A DNA stretch of 64,000 nucleotides, taken from NCBI GenBank assembly GCA_018697195.1, contig JAGMWU010000100.1:63950-127949 (forward strand), read 5' to 3'. The position numbers were made by a program, and so were the translations under genes. This stretch comes from Certhia americana (lineage: Eukaryota; Chordata; Aves; Passeriformes; Certhiidae). Below the pieces are notes generated by a model. That model did not search any database. It was not told the DNA's origin and saw nothing but the letters and a program-made list of their open reading frames with translations. This document shows positions 45,370-56,500 of this stretch, one piece after another. Every line of letters starts with the position of its first letter. The first letter of the stretch is position 1.

Positions 45370-45935
45370 TTTCAAGAACAGGATGTCCAGCAGGCCCAGG
45401 GTTGTGTCTGTCCCTTGTGCTGGGCACTGCTGAGGCTCCTTGAGTGCTGTGTCCAGTTCTGGGCCCCTCAGTTCAGGAAAGACCTTGAGGGGCTGGAGTG
45501 AGTCTGGAGAAGGGAACAAAACTGTCTGGAGCACCAGGAATGGCTGAGGGAGCTGGGAAAGGGGCTCAGGATGGAGAAAAAGAGGCTCAGGGGGAACCTT
45601 CTGGCTCTGCACAACTCCCTGACAGGAGGGGGCAGCTGTGGTGGTCAGGTTCTGCTCCCAGGGAACAGGGACAGGACAAGGGGAAATGGCCTCAAGCTCT
45701 GCCAGGGGAGGTTCAAGCTGGACATCAGGAGGAATTTCCTCACTGTAAGGGTGGGCAAGCCTTGGAAGGGACTGCCCAGGGAGGTTTGGAGTTCCCATCC
45801 TTGGAGGCATCCAAGGAATGCCTGGGCAGAACATTCAGTGCTGTGAGCTGGGTGATGAGGTGGGGATCGGTCACAGGTTGGACTCGATGATCTTGCAGGC
45901 ATTTTCCAACCTTAACAATTGTGTGATTTTGTAAA
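45370..45935 (+). mobile_element. CR1 LINE, 5'-truncated, well preserved
   Basis: It carries a CCCTTGTGCTGGGCACTGCTGAGG-like ORF2 end, GCTCAGGATGGAGAAAAAGA, CTCTGCACAACTCCCTGACAGG, GTTGGACTCGATGATCTTGC and CATTTTCCAACCTTAACAATT. This is a near-complete CR1 3' half in one orientation. Confidence 0.93.
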
Positions 45936-46689
45936 CCATGTCCTTAAGTGTGCCATCCATACACCTGAACCCTTCCTTTTGCAGCAGCACCCATAGACCC
46001 ACACAACCAAACATGGAACATCCAATCCCCATCCTGCAGTTGTTTCTGTTGCGGAGTCAGGTGGAAACACTTAGAAAACCACTGGGAAGCACTGCATTAA
46101 TCCCTTTTGTTGGACTAACCACACTGCTTCTCTGGACTTTTTTATTACAGCTCTCCCTGTAATAATTCAACCACCTGCTGCTGTTACACCCCGAAGATAC
46201 AAACTGGAGATTTTTCTGTACCACATCACACAGTGGTGTAGAAATCCAGCAGTCCAGGAGAGGATTCTTGAAGGACTTTGTAAAAACGAGTCCTGAACCA
46301 CTTGAGTCGCAAGGCTGGTTCAAAGGTGAGTGTTAGTTTTCTTATTGCCCCATGGGATAAGAGCAGTAAGAAACTGTAGTGCTGTATTAGTCATTCTTGA
46401 GATAGTCATGAACTCTTATTTGTACAAAACATACTTTCAAGGGCTGACCTCTCACCTGTTGGAATATTTAGGAACTGAGGAGAGCGGGGGCCAAGGATGC
46501 AGATGGAGAACAGGCAGGGATGGGTGAGAGGGCATAAATTATATATTTATTATAGAAATGTAGATATATTTTATTTATGCACATTTCACACATATATAGA
46601 TACAGGGGTATAGGGGGATGTACGTGTAAAGTCAGATGTAAAATCATACACTCATGTGTTATTCCAAGGGGGAATGGGTTAAAATTGAA

Positions 46690-46925
46690 GGAGAAGGTTT
46701 AGATTAGATATTAGGAAAAAAAATCTTCCCTGTAAGGGTGGTGAGGCCCTGGCACAGGTTGCTCAGAGAAAGCAACCTGTGCCCATCCCTGGATGTCTTC
46801 AAGGCCAGGTTGGACGGGGCTTGGAGCAACCTGGGCTAGCGGGTCCCTACCCACGGCAGGGGTCTGGAATGAGATGGGCATTTTCCCACCCAGCCCAAAC
46901 CATTCCACGATTCCACGGTGATCCT
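46690..46925 (+). mobile_element. CR1 LINE 3' end
   Basis: It contains TTTAGATTAGATATTAGGAA, GGTTGCTCAGAGAAAGC, AAGGCCAGGTTGGACGGGGC and CAAACCATTCCACGATTCCA, the classical CR1 3' end. It sits just upstream of the CpG-rich block with the CFAP410-like exon. Confidence 0.95.
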
Positions 46926-47221
46926 TTCACATGAATACACACGCGCAAAGGCGCAGCTCTGTGTACAAAACATTCTCTAATAAGACATAAACGACTAATA
47001 CGATTCACCCGTACGTATGAACAACCCCCCCTGAACCCGCGCCCGTTGCGGCAGCGGCGCTGGGGCGGGCGGGGCGCGGCGGGGCCCGGCCTGCGGCGGG
47101 GCGGGGAGCGGAGGGGCGGGGAGGAGGCGAACCCAGCCCCGGAGCTGCGGAACCGCCCCGGTCGGGCGGGGTCTGAGCCTGCCGGTCCCGCCCCTGCTGC
47201 CACGGCCCGGCCCGGCCCGGC

Positions 47222-47298
47222 ATGAGGCTGAGCCGGGCGGCCGTGCTGGCACAGGCCAAGGCGGCCGCGCTCGACGGCGTCCGCCGCCTCAACTGCTG
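47222..47298 (+). CDS. CFAP410: CFAP410 (C21orf2)-like first coding exon; rest of gene not found
   Basis: An ATG opens 25 codons, MRLSRAAVLAQAKAAALDGV then RRLNC and the first two bases of a Trp codon, ending at TG followed by GTGGGC. This matches the start of the cilia protein CFAP410 (human M-L-R-VL-AKA-L--VR-LNCW), including the splice position in the Trp codon. CFAP410 is a leucine-rich-repeat protein of the ciliary base. I searched the plus strand to 51 kb for exon 2 (the LTDISI...MPSLE... leucine-rich repeats) and found none, so this is an isolated exon here. It may be a partial duplicate, a gene whose remainder was lost in assembly, or a chance similarity in a short GC-rich exon. Confidence 0.55.
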
Positions 47299-47366
47299 GT
47301 GGGCGCGGGGACAGGCAGGGACGGGCCGGGGGACACGCGCCGGTGAGGATGCCATCGCGCCGATTA

Positions 47367-48401
47367 CGCAAGGTTTGGTGATTGCCTGCTCCACAAGGTT
47401 GCGGGCGGCCCGGAGCCGTCCCGCCCGCGCTGGTGAAGGCCTGCAAGCGGGCACTGCCGATCACGTCCCGGCACTGGGGACAGAACGGGGCGCGTGGCTT
47501 GTCACTTACGTTATTGTGGGGGGGCTGGGATCTTGGGTCCCGTGGCCCCATGGTTGACCCTCACCAGCGGGATGATGTTGGAGACGCTGTGAGCAGTTGG
47601 CTTGTTTGATGTGTCACACCCCTCCACCAGCCCCTCGTAGACCCTGTGGAGAGAAGCAGAGGGTGGAGGTGAGGGTACCCCGGCACAGGGGGGTGGATCC
47701 CCCCAGCCATGAATGGGTGAAGCACGGAGGGACTACAACCTCATAGATGACGGAAGAACTTAGGTCCCACGTATATTCCATGGGGTGACAGCGCGGACAG
47801 CGGCATCATGCCTGGAAAAAGTGATGCCTGGCTGGACGATTACCATGGGATCTTGTGACCGCAGAGGCTGGGATCCTATAGGTACCTTGAAGTGTCACCC
47901 TGAGTGGGCGGGGAGCCACGTGGGCTGAAGACGGGGGAAACTCAGCGCTACGGGCTCGGCCGGGCTAGAAACTGCCCGGGAGCGAGTTGCTTATCGGGGG
48001 GAAAGAGGGGGGGACGGGCGACAGGATGGGGACAGGGACAGGACAAAAAACCACCCACCCCCCGGGGGCCCCCTCCGGGGGGGGGGGGGTTTTTTGGGGG
48101 CTCACCCCGCGGGCGCCCCTCCCACGCGACGGCACCTCTGAGGGTGGACGGGGCGGGGAAGCGGCGCTTGGGGCGGAGGACACTGCAGGGAGGGGGGTTC
48201 CCCGGGGAGGCGAGTGGGGCCCCGGACTCTGGGCCGGGGCGGACAGGGACAGGGACACGGACAACGGACGGGACAGGGACACAGGCACGGACACACGGGG
48301 AGGCCGCGGGGCCCGGTCCCAGCCCCCCGCCACCGCCGGGGCGCACCTTGCGCCGCGCCCCCGCGGGTGAGGACGGCGATGGCCATCCCGGCCTCCGCCA
48401 T
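47367..48401 (-). CDS. Unidentified candidate exons on the minus strand
   Basis: Three minus-strand segments have plausible signals. (a) 48401 down to about 48334 or 48347: an ATG with MAEAGMAIAVLTRGGAAQ, then possible donors. (b) 47565-47643: acceptor ctctccacAG, frame VYEGLVEGCDTSNKPTAHSV then SNIIPL, donor CTG followed by GTGAGG. (c) from 47473 leftwards: acceptor ctgtccccAG, frame CRDVIGSARLQAFTSAGG, 3' end not clear. Segment (b) has the best protein-like composition, and its phase fits donor 48334 of (a). Segment (c) follows in phase 0 across a short 91-base intron. I do not recognise the protein. The set would overlap the CFAP410-like exon region on the opposite strand. It could equally be chance open sequence in a CpG island. 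Confidence 0.3.
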
Positions 48402-48650
48402 CCGCAGCTCGCTCCAGCTCCGCCGCCGCCAATCCGCTCGAGCTCACGGCACCGGGCGCCGCCGCCGCGGGACCGCCCCCCGGGACACGCAAGGACACGG
48501 GGACACGCCACGGGACCCGCCCCCGGGTACACGCACGGACGGGGACACGCCACGGGACAAGCCCCGGGACACGCACGGACCGGGGGACACGCCCCGGGAA
48601 CACGCCCAGGCCGAGGGGACACGAAACCGGCGCCGTCAGCGGGAGACAGA
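48235..48650 (+). repeat. GGACA/GGGACACG-type minisatellites
   Basis: Two patches carry repeated short units: GGGACAGGGACACGGACA-type at about 48240-48300, and GGGACACGCCACGGGACAAG-type at about 48480-48620. In the second, the core CACGCCACGGGAC or CACGGAC recurs at irregular 20-40 bp intervals. G+C is very high. Confidence 0.7.
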
Positions 48651-49319
48651 CGGGGTGACACGTCGCGCGCGTGTCGCGAACCATGGTGCGCACATATCGT
48701 GGCTGGCAGGACAGCTGGGCACGTGTCCCGCCATCCCGGACCGCGCATCCTGCGTGGTCCTACCAGAATCCTGAAGGAATTGGCTGATGGAGCCTGCCCC
48801 GGACGCTCTCAGGATGTTTGGAAGGTCCTGGCTGTCCGGTTCAAGTCACAGGTGACTGGAAAAAAACGGATAGGTCCTTGTCACCATCTTTTGAAAAGGT
48901 GTGAAAGGAGGAGCCTGGAAGCGCACCTACCGGCGCATCAAACTCTGTGAATGGGGAGAAAATCCTGGGACGATCCTCCTGGAGGCCTCTGCCGAGGCAG
49001 GGGGAGGGAAGGAGAGGTGAACGGGGACGCCAGCACGGCTGACCAAGGGCCATGGTCCGCCAGCTCCAGCCCAGCCCAGACCAGACCAGCCCAGTTCAGC
49101 TCAGCCCAGGCCCAGCCAGCAGCCCTCTTTCTCTGACGGGGTGGTTGACTCCTGCAGCCGACAGGGGGAAGGTGTGTGATGGCCTCTCATTTCTCTGGAT
49201 TTCCATACAGCCTGGACACGATCCTCCACCCCAACAGCCTTCTCTCTGGAGTTGGGGAGAGATGGATTCCATGGATGCGGACTGTTAGATGGATAAGGAA
49301 GGAATGGGCTGGAATGGTC

Positions 49320-50295
49320 ACACCCAGAGGGTCATTGGCTCAGATTGGCCGTCAGTGGCCCAGTGGTTGCCAGGGGTCAGTAGTGGGACCAGTGATATTG
49401 AGATCTGCCTCACTGGACACAAGCCAGGGTACTGAGGCACCCCCAGCAGGTTTGCAGGTTGACACCAGGCTGAGGGTGCAGTGACACTCCTGAAGGATGG
49501 GGCCATCCAGAGGGCCCCTGGACAAGCTCCAGACGGTGACCCATGGGAATTCATGAGGTTGAACACATCAAGTGCTGGTGCTGCACCCTTGGGTTGGGGC
49601 ACCCCTGGGATCATTCAGCCTGGAGATGAGCAGATGGAGAAGCCATGGAGAAGGACTTGGGGGGTGCAGGTGGTGAGGGCTGGCCATTGGCCGCATCCAG
49701 GACCCCCTGTGCTGGGCCGATCCCCCAAGCATGGGAGCAGGAGAGGGATTGGGATTGTGCCCCTCAGCCCCACATGCAGAGCTGCCCCAGCCCCGGGCCC
49801 AGCACAGGGAAGGACCTGTGGAACTGTGGAGAGAATCCAGAGGAGGCACCAGGCTGATCAGAGGGATGGAGCAGCTTGCTGGGAGGGAAGGCTGGGGAGT
49901 TGGAATTGCTCAGCCTGGAGAAGAGAAGCTCTCGGGTTGATCTAATGGGCTTTCCAAGCTGTTGAAGGGAGCCAACAAGGAAGATGGAGTGAGAATATCA
50001 CAAGGGCCCTGACTAGGGGAAAGGCTTCCCCACTGCCAGAGGGACAGGGTTAGATGGGATACTGGGAAGAAAATCTCCCTGTGAGGGTGCTCGGTGAGGG
50101 CACTGGCACCGGGTGCCCCAGTGCAGCGTGGCTCGCCCCCATCCCCTGGAAGAGTCCTAAGGCAAGGTTGGACAGGGCTTCGGATCAACCTGGGCTTGTG
50201 GAAGGTATTTGTACCCTGCCCATGGCAAGGGCTGGAACAAGGTGGTGGTTTAAGGTTCCTTTTCCCATCAGAGCATTCCATGACTATATCCATTC
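49320..50295 (+). mobile_element. CR1 LINE, 5'-truncated, ~1 kb
   Basis: This is the longest CR1 piece here. It has part of the ORF2 region (GGTCATTGGCTCAGATTGGC, then ATTCATGAGGTTGAACACATCAAG), a middle block (CTCAGCCTGGAGAAGAGAAG), and the 3' region (CAAGGTTGGACAGGGCTTCG, GGTTCCTTTTCCCATCAGAG, ending CATTCCATGACTAT). Reading frames are disrupted. Confidence 0.9.
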
Positions 50296-50924
50296 ATAGC
50301 AGGCTGGTGATGCCATATGGAACACCCCAGGCTGGGCGATGCGCATGCCAATGAGATGAACTGGAGGCTTTGACCTAGAAAAAACAAAAAAAAAATAAAA
50401 TCTTCACAATTAAAACTTTTTAATTTAAATTATTGTAGGTTAATTAAAAAAACAAACCTCTGGTAGGAAGCCTTGCCCTGGATTTCTCATCTCCACTGCC
50501 CAGCTAGACTCCCCAGAGTGTCACCCTTCAGGGAAGGGGGGTCCTGTTGCTGGAGGCTCTCTCCACACCAGATGGATGCAGTGTGATGCTGGGAGGACTG
50601 CTACCCCCAACACTCCCCATTCCCATGCAATGCTCCCCATCACCGTGTCCCCCTGGTCTCCCACATCCCCCTTGGGGAGTGGGACAGAGCCCTGCCCAGC
50701 CAAAGCGATGGGGAAACTGAGTCAGTTTGCTGGCAGCTCGCCCAATTCCAGCTGTGCCGGGGGGGAGCTTGGAGCCTCATCCTGCATCCTCAGGCGCCGC
50801 GGGGCCCGGCATATCCGGCAGGGAAGGGGTGCGGGTGGCTCGGGTTAAGGAAATGGGAGAGACCTGGCCCGAGTCCCGCTCTCCTCCTCCCACAGCCCCA
50901 CCTCCCCGGCCCGCTTAACATCCC

Positions 50925-51020
50925 ATGGGCCAGCCGTGGGGCCAGCAGCGTGTCCCCAGCTCCGTGCCGGGCCAGCCGTGGGACCAGCAGCGTGTCCCCA
51001 ACGCGGTGCCCGTCCCCACG
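50925..51020 (+). other. PROCR: In-frame leader of PROCR with a 45-bp tandem repeat
   Basis: An ATG at 50925 is in frame with PROCR and would add 32 residues (MGQPWGQQRVPSSVPGQPWD...). The leader holds two copies of GGCCAGCCGTGGGRCCAGCA followed by GCGTGTCCCCA, spaced about 45 bp. It lacks signal-peptide character. The ATG at 51021 directly opens a hydrophobic signal, so I treat this stretch as 5' untranslated. Confidence 0.6.
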
Positions 51021-52899
51021 ATGCTACGGCTGCTGCTGCTGCTCGGCGGGGCCCTGGGCTGCGGAGCGGAGCAGGCGGGTAAGGCAGGGACACGGCGCTG
51101 GTTTGGGACACTTGGGGTTGGTGTGGGGGCACACGGGGCTCACGGCCGGTGACAGGGCGCTGGGTGATGTCCCACGTCTCCCGCAGCCCCGCTCGCCTTC
51201 ACCATGCTCCAGCTGACCCGCGTCTACATGGGCAATTCCATGTTCCGGGGGAACGCCAGCCTGAACGGGCAGCTCAGCCATCTCCTGGAAGAGAATAATG
51301 TCACCCAGGTGCTGCCGCTGGAGCCTCCGGACGTCTGGGCCCGGCGGCAGAACGAGGTGATCTCCTACCTGAGGACCTTCAGGCAGCTGGTGCAGCTCTT
51401 CAACAAGGAGAGACCCATCAAGTGTGAGTGGTACCCGGGGGACAGGGCTGGGTGCCCCGGGGAAGGGCAGCCTGTTCCGCGCTGCCAGGGCACGAGGGTG
51501 GCTCTCCAGGGACAGATGGGCAAAGGGAGCCCGCCCTTCTGTGGAGCCGGGAATTTCTTACCCGGAGCACACCCTGGGATGATGCTCAGCCTGTTGCTGC
51601 TCCTCAGGAAAAGGGCTGGAGGCTGCAGCCTGTGGGGTGGTGAGGGGTAGGAACCCTGCCTGCTCCCTGCCTGTGCTCTGTCTGCATCCCTCGTGCTCCC
51701 TGCCTGCATCCCTGCCTGTATCCCTCCTGCTCCCTGCCTGCATCCTTGCCTGCATCCCTCCTGCTCCCTGCCTGCATCCCGCAGCTTGTGGGAGCTGTGG
51801 GACCTGCTGGTGACGGTTTTGTGCTCCTGCCCACCCCGTCCGACAAGTCCTGTCACCTCTGCTGCTTCCTTTCCTTTCCTTTCCTTTCCTTTCCTTTCCT
51901 TTCCTTTCCTTTCCTTTCCTTTCCTTTCCTTTCCTTTCCTTTCCTTTCCTTTCCTTTCCTTTCCTTTCCTTTCCTTTCCTTTCCTCCCCTTTCCTTTCCT
52001 CCCCTTTCCTTCCCTTCCCTTCCCTTCCCTTTCCTCCCCTTTCCTCCCCTTTCCCCCCCCCAAACCGGTTTTGCCCCAGCCCCACATTCCTGTACCCTTG
52101 GAGAGCCCGGTGTCACCGCGGGGTCCCTGCCATGACCTGCCCCACCCCTGCCGGTGTCCCTGTCCTGATGTCTCGCTCCATCCGCGAGAGCCACGAGCAG
52201 CTCTGTGCTCAAAATCTTCCTCTCTGTAAAACCGGCGCTGTGCTGTGCGGAGGGAAAATAATCTCAGCTTTTGGAAAAGTGACTGCCATGGTCAAACCGA
52301 GGGGAAGCAAAGCCCTGGGTGGGTCAGGAGGTGCAAGGCTGAGACTGCAAACTCAGTGCCCAGTTTGCTGCTGGTGAGGGCCACGGGGTGCTGAGGGTGG
52401 GAGCGTGGTGACCCTGTCCCCTCCCTCTGTCCCCGCAGTCACCCAGCACCTGTGCTGCCACCTCGGCTGCCGCCTCTACCCCAACGGCACAGCCCAGAGC
52501 TTCTACGAGGTGACCCTCAACAGGACGGCGTTCCTCAGCTTCCACGTCCCCAACGCCACCTGGGAGCGGCGCTGGCCCGGAGAGCTCCCGGTGGTCGCTT
52601 TCGCTCAGGAGCAGCTGATGAAATACCCCATAACCACCCAGGACCTGCAGTATTTCCTCAACACCACCTGTGTCAGCATCCTGCAGGCTCAGAGCGCCAG
52701 GACAGGTCCGTGGTGGGGCCGGGGCTGGGGACAGGGACACGGCGGCGTGGCCCGGTCGTCACCTCCACCCCTCTCGCCTCTTGCAGGAAAAGTCAGCGGC
52801 CGATCGCGCACTCCGCTGGTGCTGGGGCTGATCCTGGGAAGCCTCGCCCTGCTGGGCATGGCCCTGGGCATCTTCCTGTGCACGGGAGGGAGCTGCTAG
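51021..52899 (+). CDS. PROCR: PROCR (endothelial protein C receptor, EPCR), complete, 224 aa
   Basis: EPCR is an MHC class I/CD1-like cell-surface receptor that binds protein C and promotes its activation. Exons: 51021-51078, 51187-51423, 52439-52705, 52787-52899 (TAG); 675 bases, four exons as in human. In order: signal peptide (MLRLLLLLGGALGCGAEQA); alpha1-like part (LTRVYMGNSMFRGNASLNGQ, VWARRQNEVISYLRTFRQLV, FNKERPIK); alpha2-like part (CCHLGCRLYPNGT, FYEVTLNRTAFLSFHV, QDLQYFLNTTCV); one membrane helix (LVLGLILGSLALLGMALGIF); and tail LCTGGSC. The last nearly equals the human LCTGGRRC, whose final Cys is palmitoylated. The LGC and TTCV cysteines fit the domain disulfide. Glycosylation sequons include NAS, NVT, NGT, NRT, NAT and NTT. 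There is no alpha3 or Ig domain, as expected. Human PROCR has 238 aa and lies elsewhere (20q11), so the location is unusual. Confidence 0.93.
51655..51785 (+). repeat. CTGCCTGCATCC short tandem repeats in PROCR intron 2
   Basis: Units of the type CTCCTGCTCCCTGCCTGCAT then CC recur about five times, with variable 12- and 24-base spacing. They lie just before the (TTTCC)n array. Confidence 0.8.
51866..52056 (+). repeat. (TTTCC)n microsatellite in PROCR intron 2
   Basis: About 24 perfect pentanucleotide copies (51866-51985) are followed by an imperfect tail of TTTCC, TCCCC and TTCCC units. The spurious open frames read FLSFPFLSFP on plus and KGKERKGKER on minus. Confidence 0.95.
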
Positions 52900-53505
52900 C
52901 ATGGGCAGCTGTCCCATGTCACCCCATGGACACATGGGATGGATCCATCATCTTCCCGTGCATCCATCACCACCCTGCGGAGGCAGGGGACAGACCCATT
53001 ATCTCCCTGTGGAGTCAGGGGATGGATCCATCATCTTCCCAAAAATCCAGCAACTCTCTATGGATCCATCATCATGCTGGGGAGGCAGGGGCTGGATCCA
53101 TCATCCCTGCATAGAGACAGAGGATGGATCCGTCATCCCCCTGTGGAGGTGGGGACCCAGCCCATCCCTCACAAAGGATGCATGTCCCCAGTGCCACAGG
53201 CTTTGCTCCCCAAGGACACCGGTGGCTTCCCAGTCGTGTCCCAGCTGGACAGGACTGTCCCTGGACTGACCCCTCCAGCAACCCCTGGCCCTGTGGAGTA
53301 CTCACACCAGGCAATGCACTGAGACTCCACACAGAAACACTGGGCATGGATGGAAAAATGGGGGGAAGGGGCATGGGGGGAAAGCAGCAGGAGAAACAGC
53401 CATGGAATGGTTAAAAGGATGGTGTTAAACTCTCACTTATCCCTGTTCCAGTGGGGATGGAGGGAGGATGTCACACCTTGTGTAATAAAACCACCCATCA
53501 GCTCC
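52900..53505 (+). other. PROCR: PROCR 3' untranslated region with GGATCCATCATC repeats and polyA signal
   Basis: Between about 52928 and 53150 the motif GGATCCATCATCTTCCC, with variants, recurs five to seven times at 30-60 base spacing, together with CTGTGGAGGYRGGG. An AATAAA lies at 53484-53489, the first after the stop, so the untranslated region is probably about 600 bases long. Confidence 0.65.
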
Positions 53506-53509
53506 CAGC

Positions 53510-56500
53510 ACCCCTTTGGCTGCTCTTGTTCCCCTTGGCAGCACCGATGTGGGGCTGTGGATCCATCCTGGACCACGGCTGCAGGTGCTGGGTGGGCTTG
53601 GTGGTGTTGCCAGCCCCTGTGCCAGACCTTGGGTTGTGTGCTAAGTTTTCCAGGTCTCTGGAAAGACACTGATGGTGTTTCACCTCCTGAGCTCATTTCA
53701 ACCTTTTCCTAGCTTTGGTTTGACTCAATTAAGTCATTTTCTCATTTTTCATTTCCTTGTTTGGTGTGAGATGCTGAGGTCAAGCACACACAGCTGCGAG
53801 GAGGCAGTTTTCCTTTTCCACAATCCAAATCTGAGCTAAAAACTCCACTTTGACTGTTTAAACTTTGATTGTGTTGATAGGAAACTCTTGGCCACATTTC
53901 CCTTTCACCCAGAAGCGGCTTTTGAGCTCTCCTGCACATCTCCACTGCTCTGGCAGCAGGAAGGGCTAGGGATGAGCCAGGAGCTGACTGGGAACAGCTC
54001 AGGAGAGAGGCTTTCCTGGATTAGCTTCCAGCTCTTTCCTTCCTCAACACCCCATGAGCAAGACAGGGTGTGATGAGGGAAGATGGGAAAAGAGATGAGG
54101 GACAGAAGGGATGTGAAGATGACCTTAGGGGTTGTCCTCATGGAGGGATGGAAGAGGAGGTCTCCAAACCCCACATCTGATCACCCTGGCCCCCAGCCAC
54201 CCCCGGAGCAGCCCCTGCCTCCCTCGGGCTCCTGGGGCAGAGGCTGGGGCGCTCCCCACCCTTGGCGGGCTCTGAGAGGCTGGAGAATCCAAAACAACAC
54301 GGATGAGGCACGGGAACATCATTGCTCAGCCCTTGGAGCAGCGCCCTTGGCAGGAGCTGTGCTGTGAGCTGAGTGCTCTGTGTCCCTGCCACCGGCATCC
54401 AGGGACATCTGGGGACACCAGGGCAGTGCCCAAGGTCACAAGTGCTGCATTTACTGCCCACAAAGGGATTCAATCCCTTCCAGCTGGGAAAAAACGCTGC
54501 ATTCCCAGCTCTGCTTTGAGTTTTGGATTTGGGGCATCTCTGCTACCTGGTCATAGAGACTTGGAGTGATTCCCATTCCCAGTCCCCTCTCCCTGGGCTG
54601 CAGCTCCTTGCTCCGGCTGGGATGTGGATGCTGTGGGATCCCCACGGCTGTGATGGAGCGGGGATGGCACCCAAGACAGACCCAGGTGGCAAACACTGGG
54701 GGGAGGCCTGGAACAGCAGAGCTTGTTTTGCTTTTTGCTCCAGAAATGTGACATCTTTTGGAGAGATGAGCAAGTCTGAGCTTCTCCACTTCACGCAGCT
54801 CTGGAAAAGCCTTTTTCCTGCCCCCAAGCTCCCTGTGTGTGTCTGGAGAATGCTTCACAACGGAGCTGACTCTGCTGCTGCTCTTGAGTTTCCACAAGGG
54901 ACTGGGCAGTGGGGGATCCCCCAAAAGTGCAGAACCCCAAACAGCCTCATCTCCATTGGTGTCGTAGCAACACCCCCAAACCTGGCACCTCTGTCCCACG
55001 GTACCTCCCTGGTGGTGACCAGCATCACTGTCTGACCTGGATGTGCTGGCCAGCAGCAGAGGGGTTATGGTGGCAGCATTCACCTCCAACACATTGTAGT
55101 CCCAAAATTTATCTTCTTCACCCCAAAACCCTCAGTGGCGGGGCCACTGAGGCCTGGCTGGGTGTGGCAGTTGGGGACAGTGGCCTGGCTTCCTCAGAAC
55201 TGGGAGCAGGGCTCCCGTTCTGCCACCATTCCACCACAGACTGGCTTCCTGGCAGCCACATGCACGGCTCATCCTTTCCCAAATTTGGCCGCTCTTCCGC
55301 CCCAGATCGCAGCTCAGGACAGGTGCCAGTGCGTATTCCATCAGTGAGGGGTGTTTTCAATTTTCTCCTTGGATCCTTTTGGGTCCTGCAGAAGGGTAAA
55401 TGAACTTGCACAGAAGCCTCTAACGAGCTCCCAGAGTGACCCAACCCTGTTATCTGCAGGGATTGCCGGGCAAGGCTTTGTTTTCCATGCATGGTTTCCA
55501 TCAGCCCGCTCTGCTGTCGCTGTCTTGGATAAGGGCTCAGATAAGATGCCCAAGCCATGATCCATGTTCCAGTGAGGCAATGCCCATGTGCCAGGAGCTC
55601 TTTCCTTCAGCCCATCCCATGGGGAATCTGGATAGGGTGGGCAGGCCACTCCATTTCCATCAGCTCCTTCTGCAAGGTCGGTATCTCCATCTGTGGCCTT
55701 CGGGAGCTCAGGACAAAGGGCAGGATGGCTCCAGGAGCTGCCCAAAACCAATGATGAGCTCTGGTGCCTGCTGAGGTGGGAGAGGGAAGAAAAATGGGGC
55801 TGATGGGATCCATCTGGCAGGAAGCGGGATTATCCCTGTAAACACCTCTTACCGCTCGGAGCCTGCCCTGAAGTCATCGCGGCTTTTCAGGACTAAACAA
55901 ACCCCGTCCTTCCAAATTCTCAGAGGCCACAGTGTCACAGCCACAGCTGTTTTAACTCCTGACTTTGGGGCTAATGTGTAGTTTACACATTAGTTAACCC
56001 CCGGGGCTGCACTGGGGTGAGGGGATCTGCTTCCTAGCAGCAGCCTCCTGCTCCCACATGGAAGCGAGAAATTCCTTGGGAAAGCCTCCCAGCACAGGGA
56101 AGGGCCGTGCTGGCCACTCCCTCCTCGCAGGGCGGACGGTGCCCGGCGCTGTCCCCTTCCCCTCCGGCTCACCTCCAATGTCAGCCGGAGGAAACAGGAG
56201 AGAGCTGGCTGCTGGCCAGGAGCAGGGAGAGGTGGCAGGCGGGATGAAGGCGGTGGGTACCACCCACCCCACACCTCTGCCCTGCCCCAGAGGGCTGCCC
56301 TCTCCCTGGGGACTGCTCCACCAGCTCCTGCAATGCAGGCGAGCAGGGATGGGGGCTCCTGGCTGGAATCACAGCAAGGATTCCAGCGAGGAATCATCGC
56401 TTCCCCTTCCCTTCCCAGCTGGAGGCTCCCACTCCAAACCCACGGGTCCTCAGAGCAAACTTCTCCTGGCCACAGCCCCTTCTCCCTCCTTCCTCCGCTG

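Larger units (their letters stand above)
37246..47020. other. Intergenic region with dense CR1 remnants
   Basis: No gene is supported here. At least seven CR1 pieces in both orientations cover much of it (listed separately), together with the G/C palindrome at 42.45 kb and an AT-rich patch at about 46.53-46.60 kb. The remaining unique stretches (about 40.5-42.0 and 43.7-45.3 kb) contain only short open frames without similarity to families I know. Confidence 0.6.
47030..48650. promoter_or_regulatory. CpG-rich block around the CFAP410-like exon
   Basis: High G+C and many CpG run through 47.04-47.5 kb and again through 47.9-48.65 kb, separated by a more ordinary stretch. The first part looks like a promoter with GGGCGGGG boxes just 5' of the exon at 47222. 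The second is repetitive. The 348-aa and 266-aa open frames that cross it on either strand are composition artefacts. Confidence 0.5.

Noticed and set aside
47904..48950. 348-aa plus-strand open frame and the opposing 266-aa frame
   Set aside because: GC-rich repeats with Gly/Pro/Arg/Thr-biased translations on both strands; no splice or family support.
53124..53414. Open frames after the PROCR stop as a second gene
   Set aside because: They lie in the repeat-bearing 3' untranslated region before the first polyadenylation signal, with no splice or family support.
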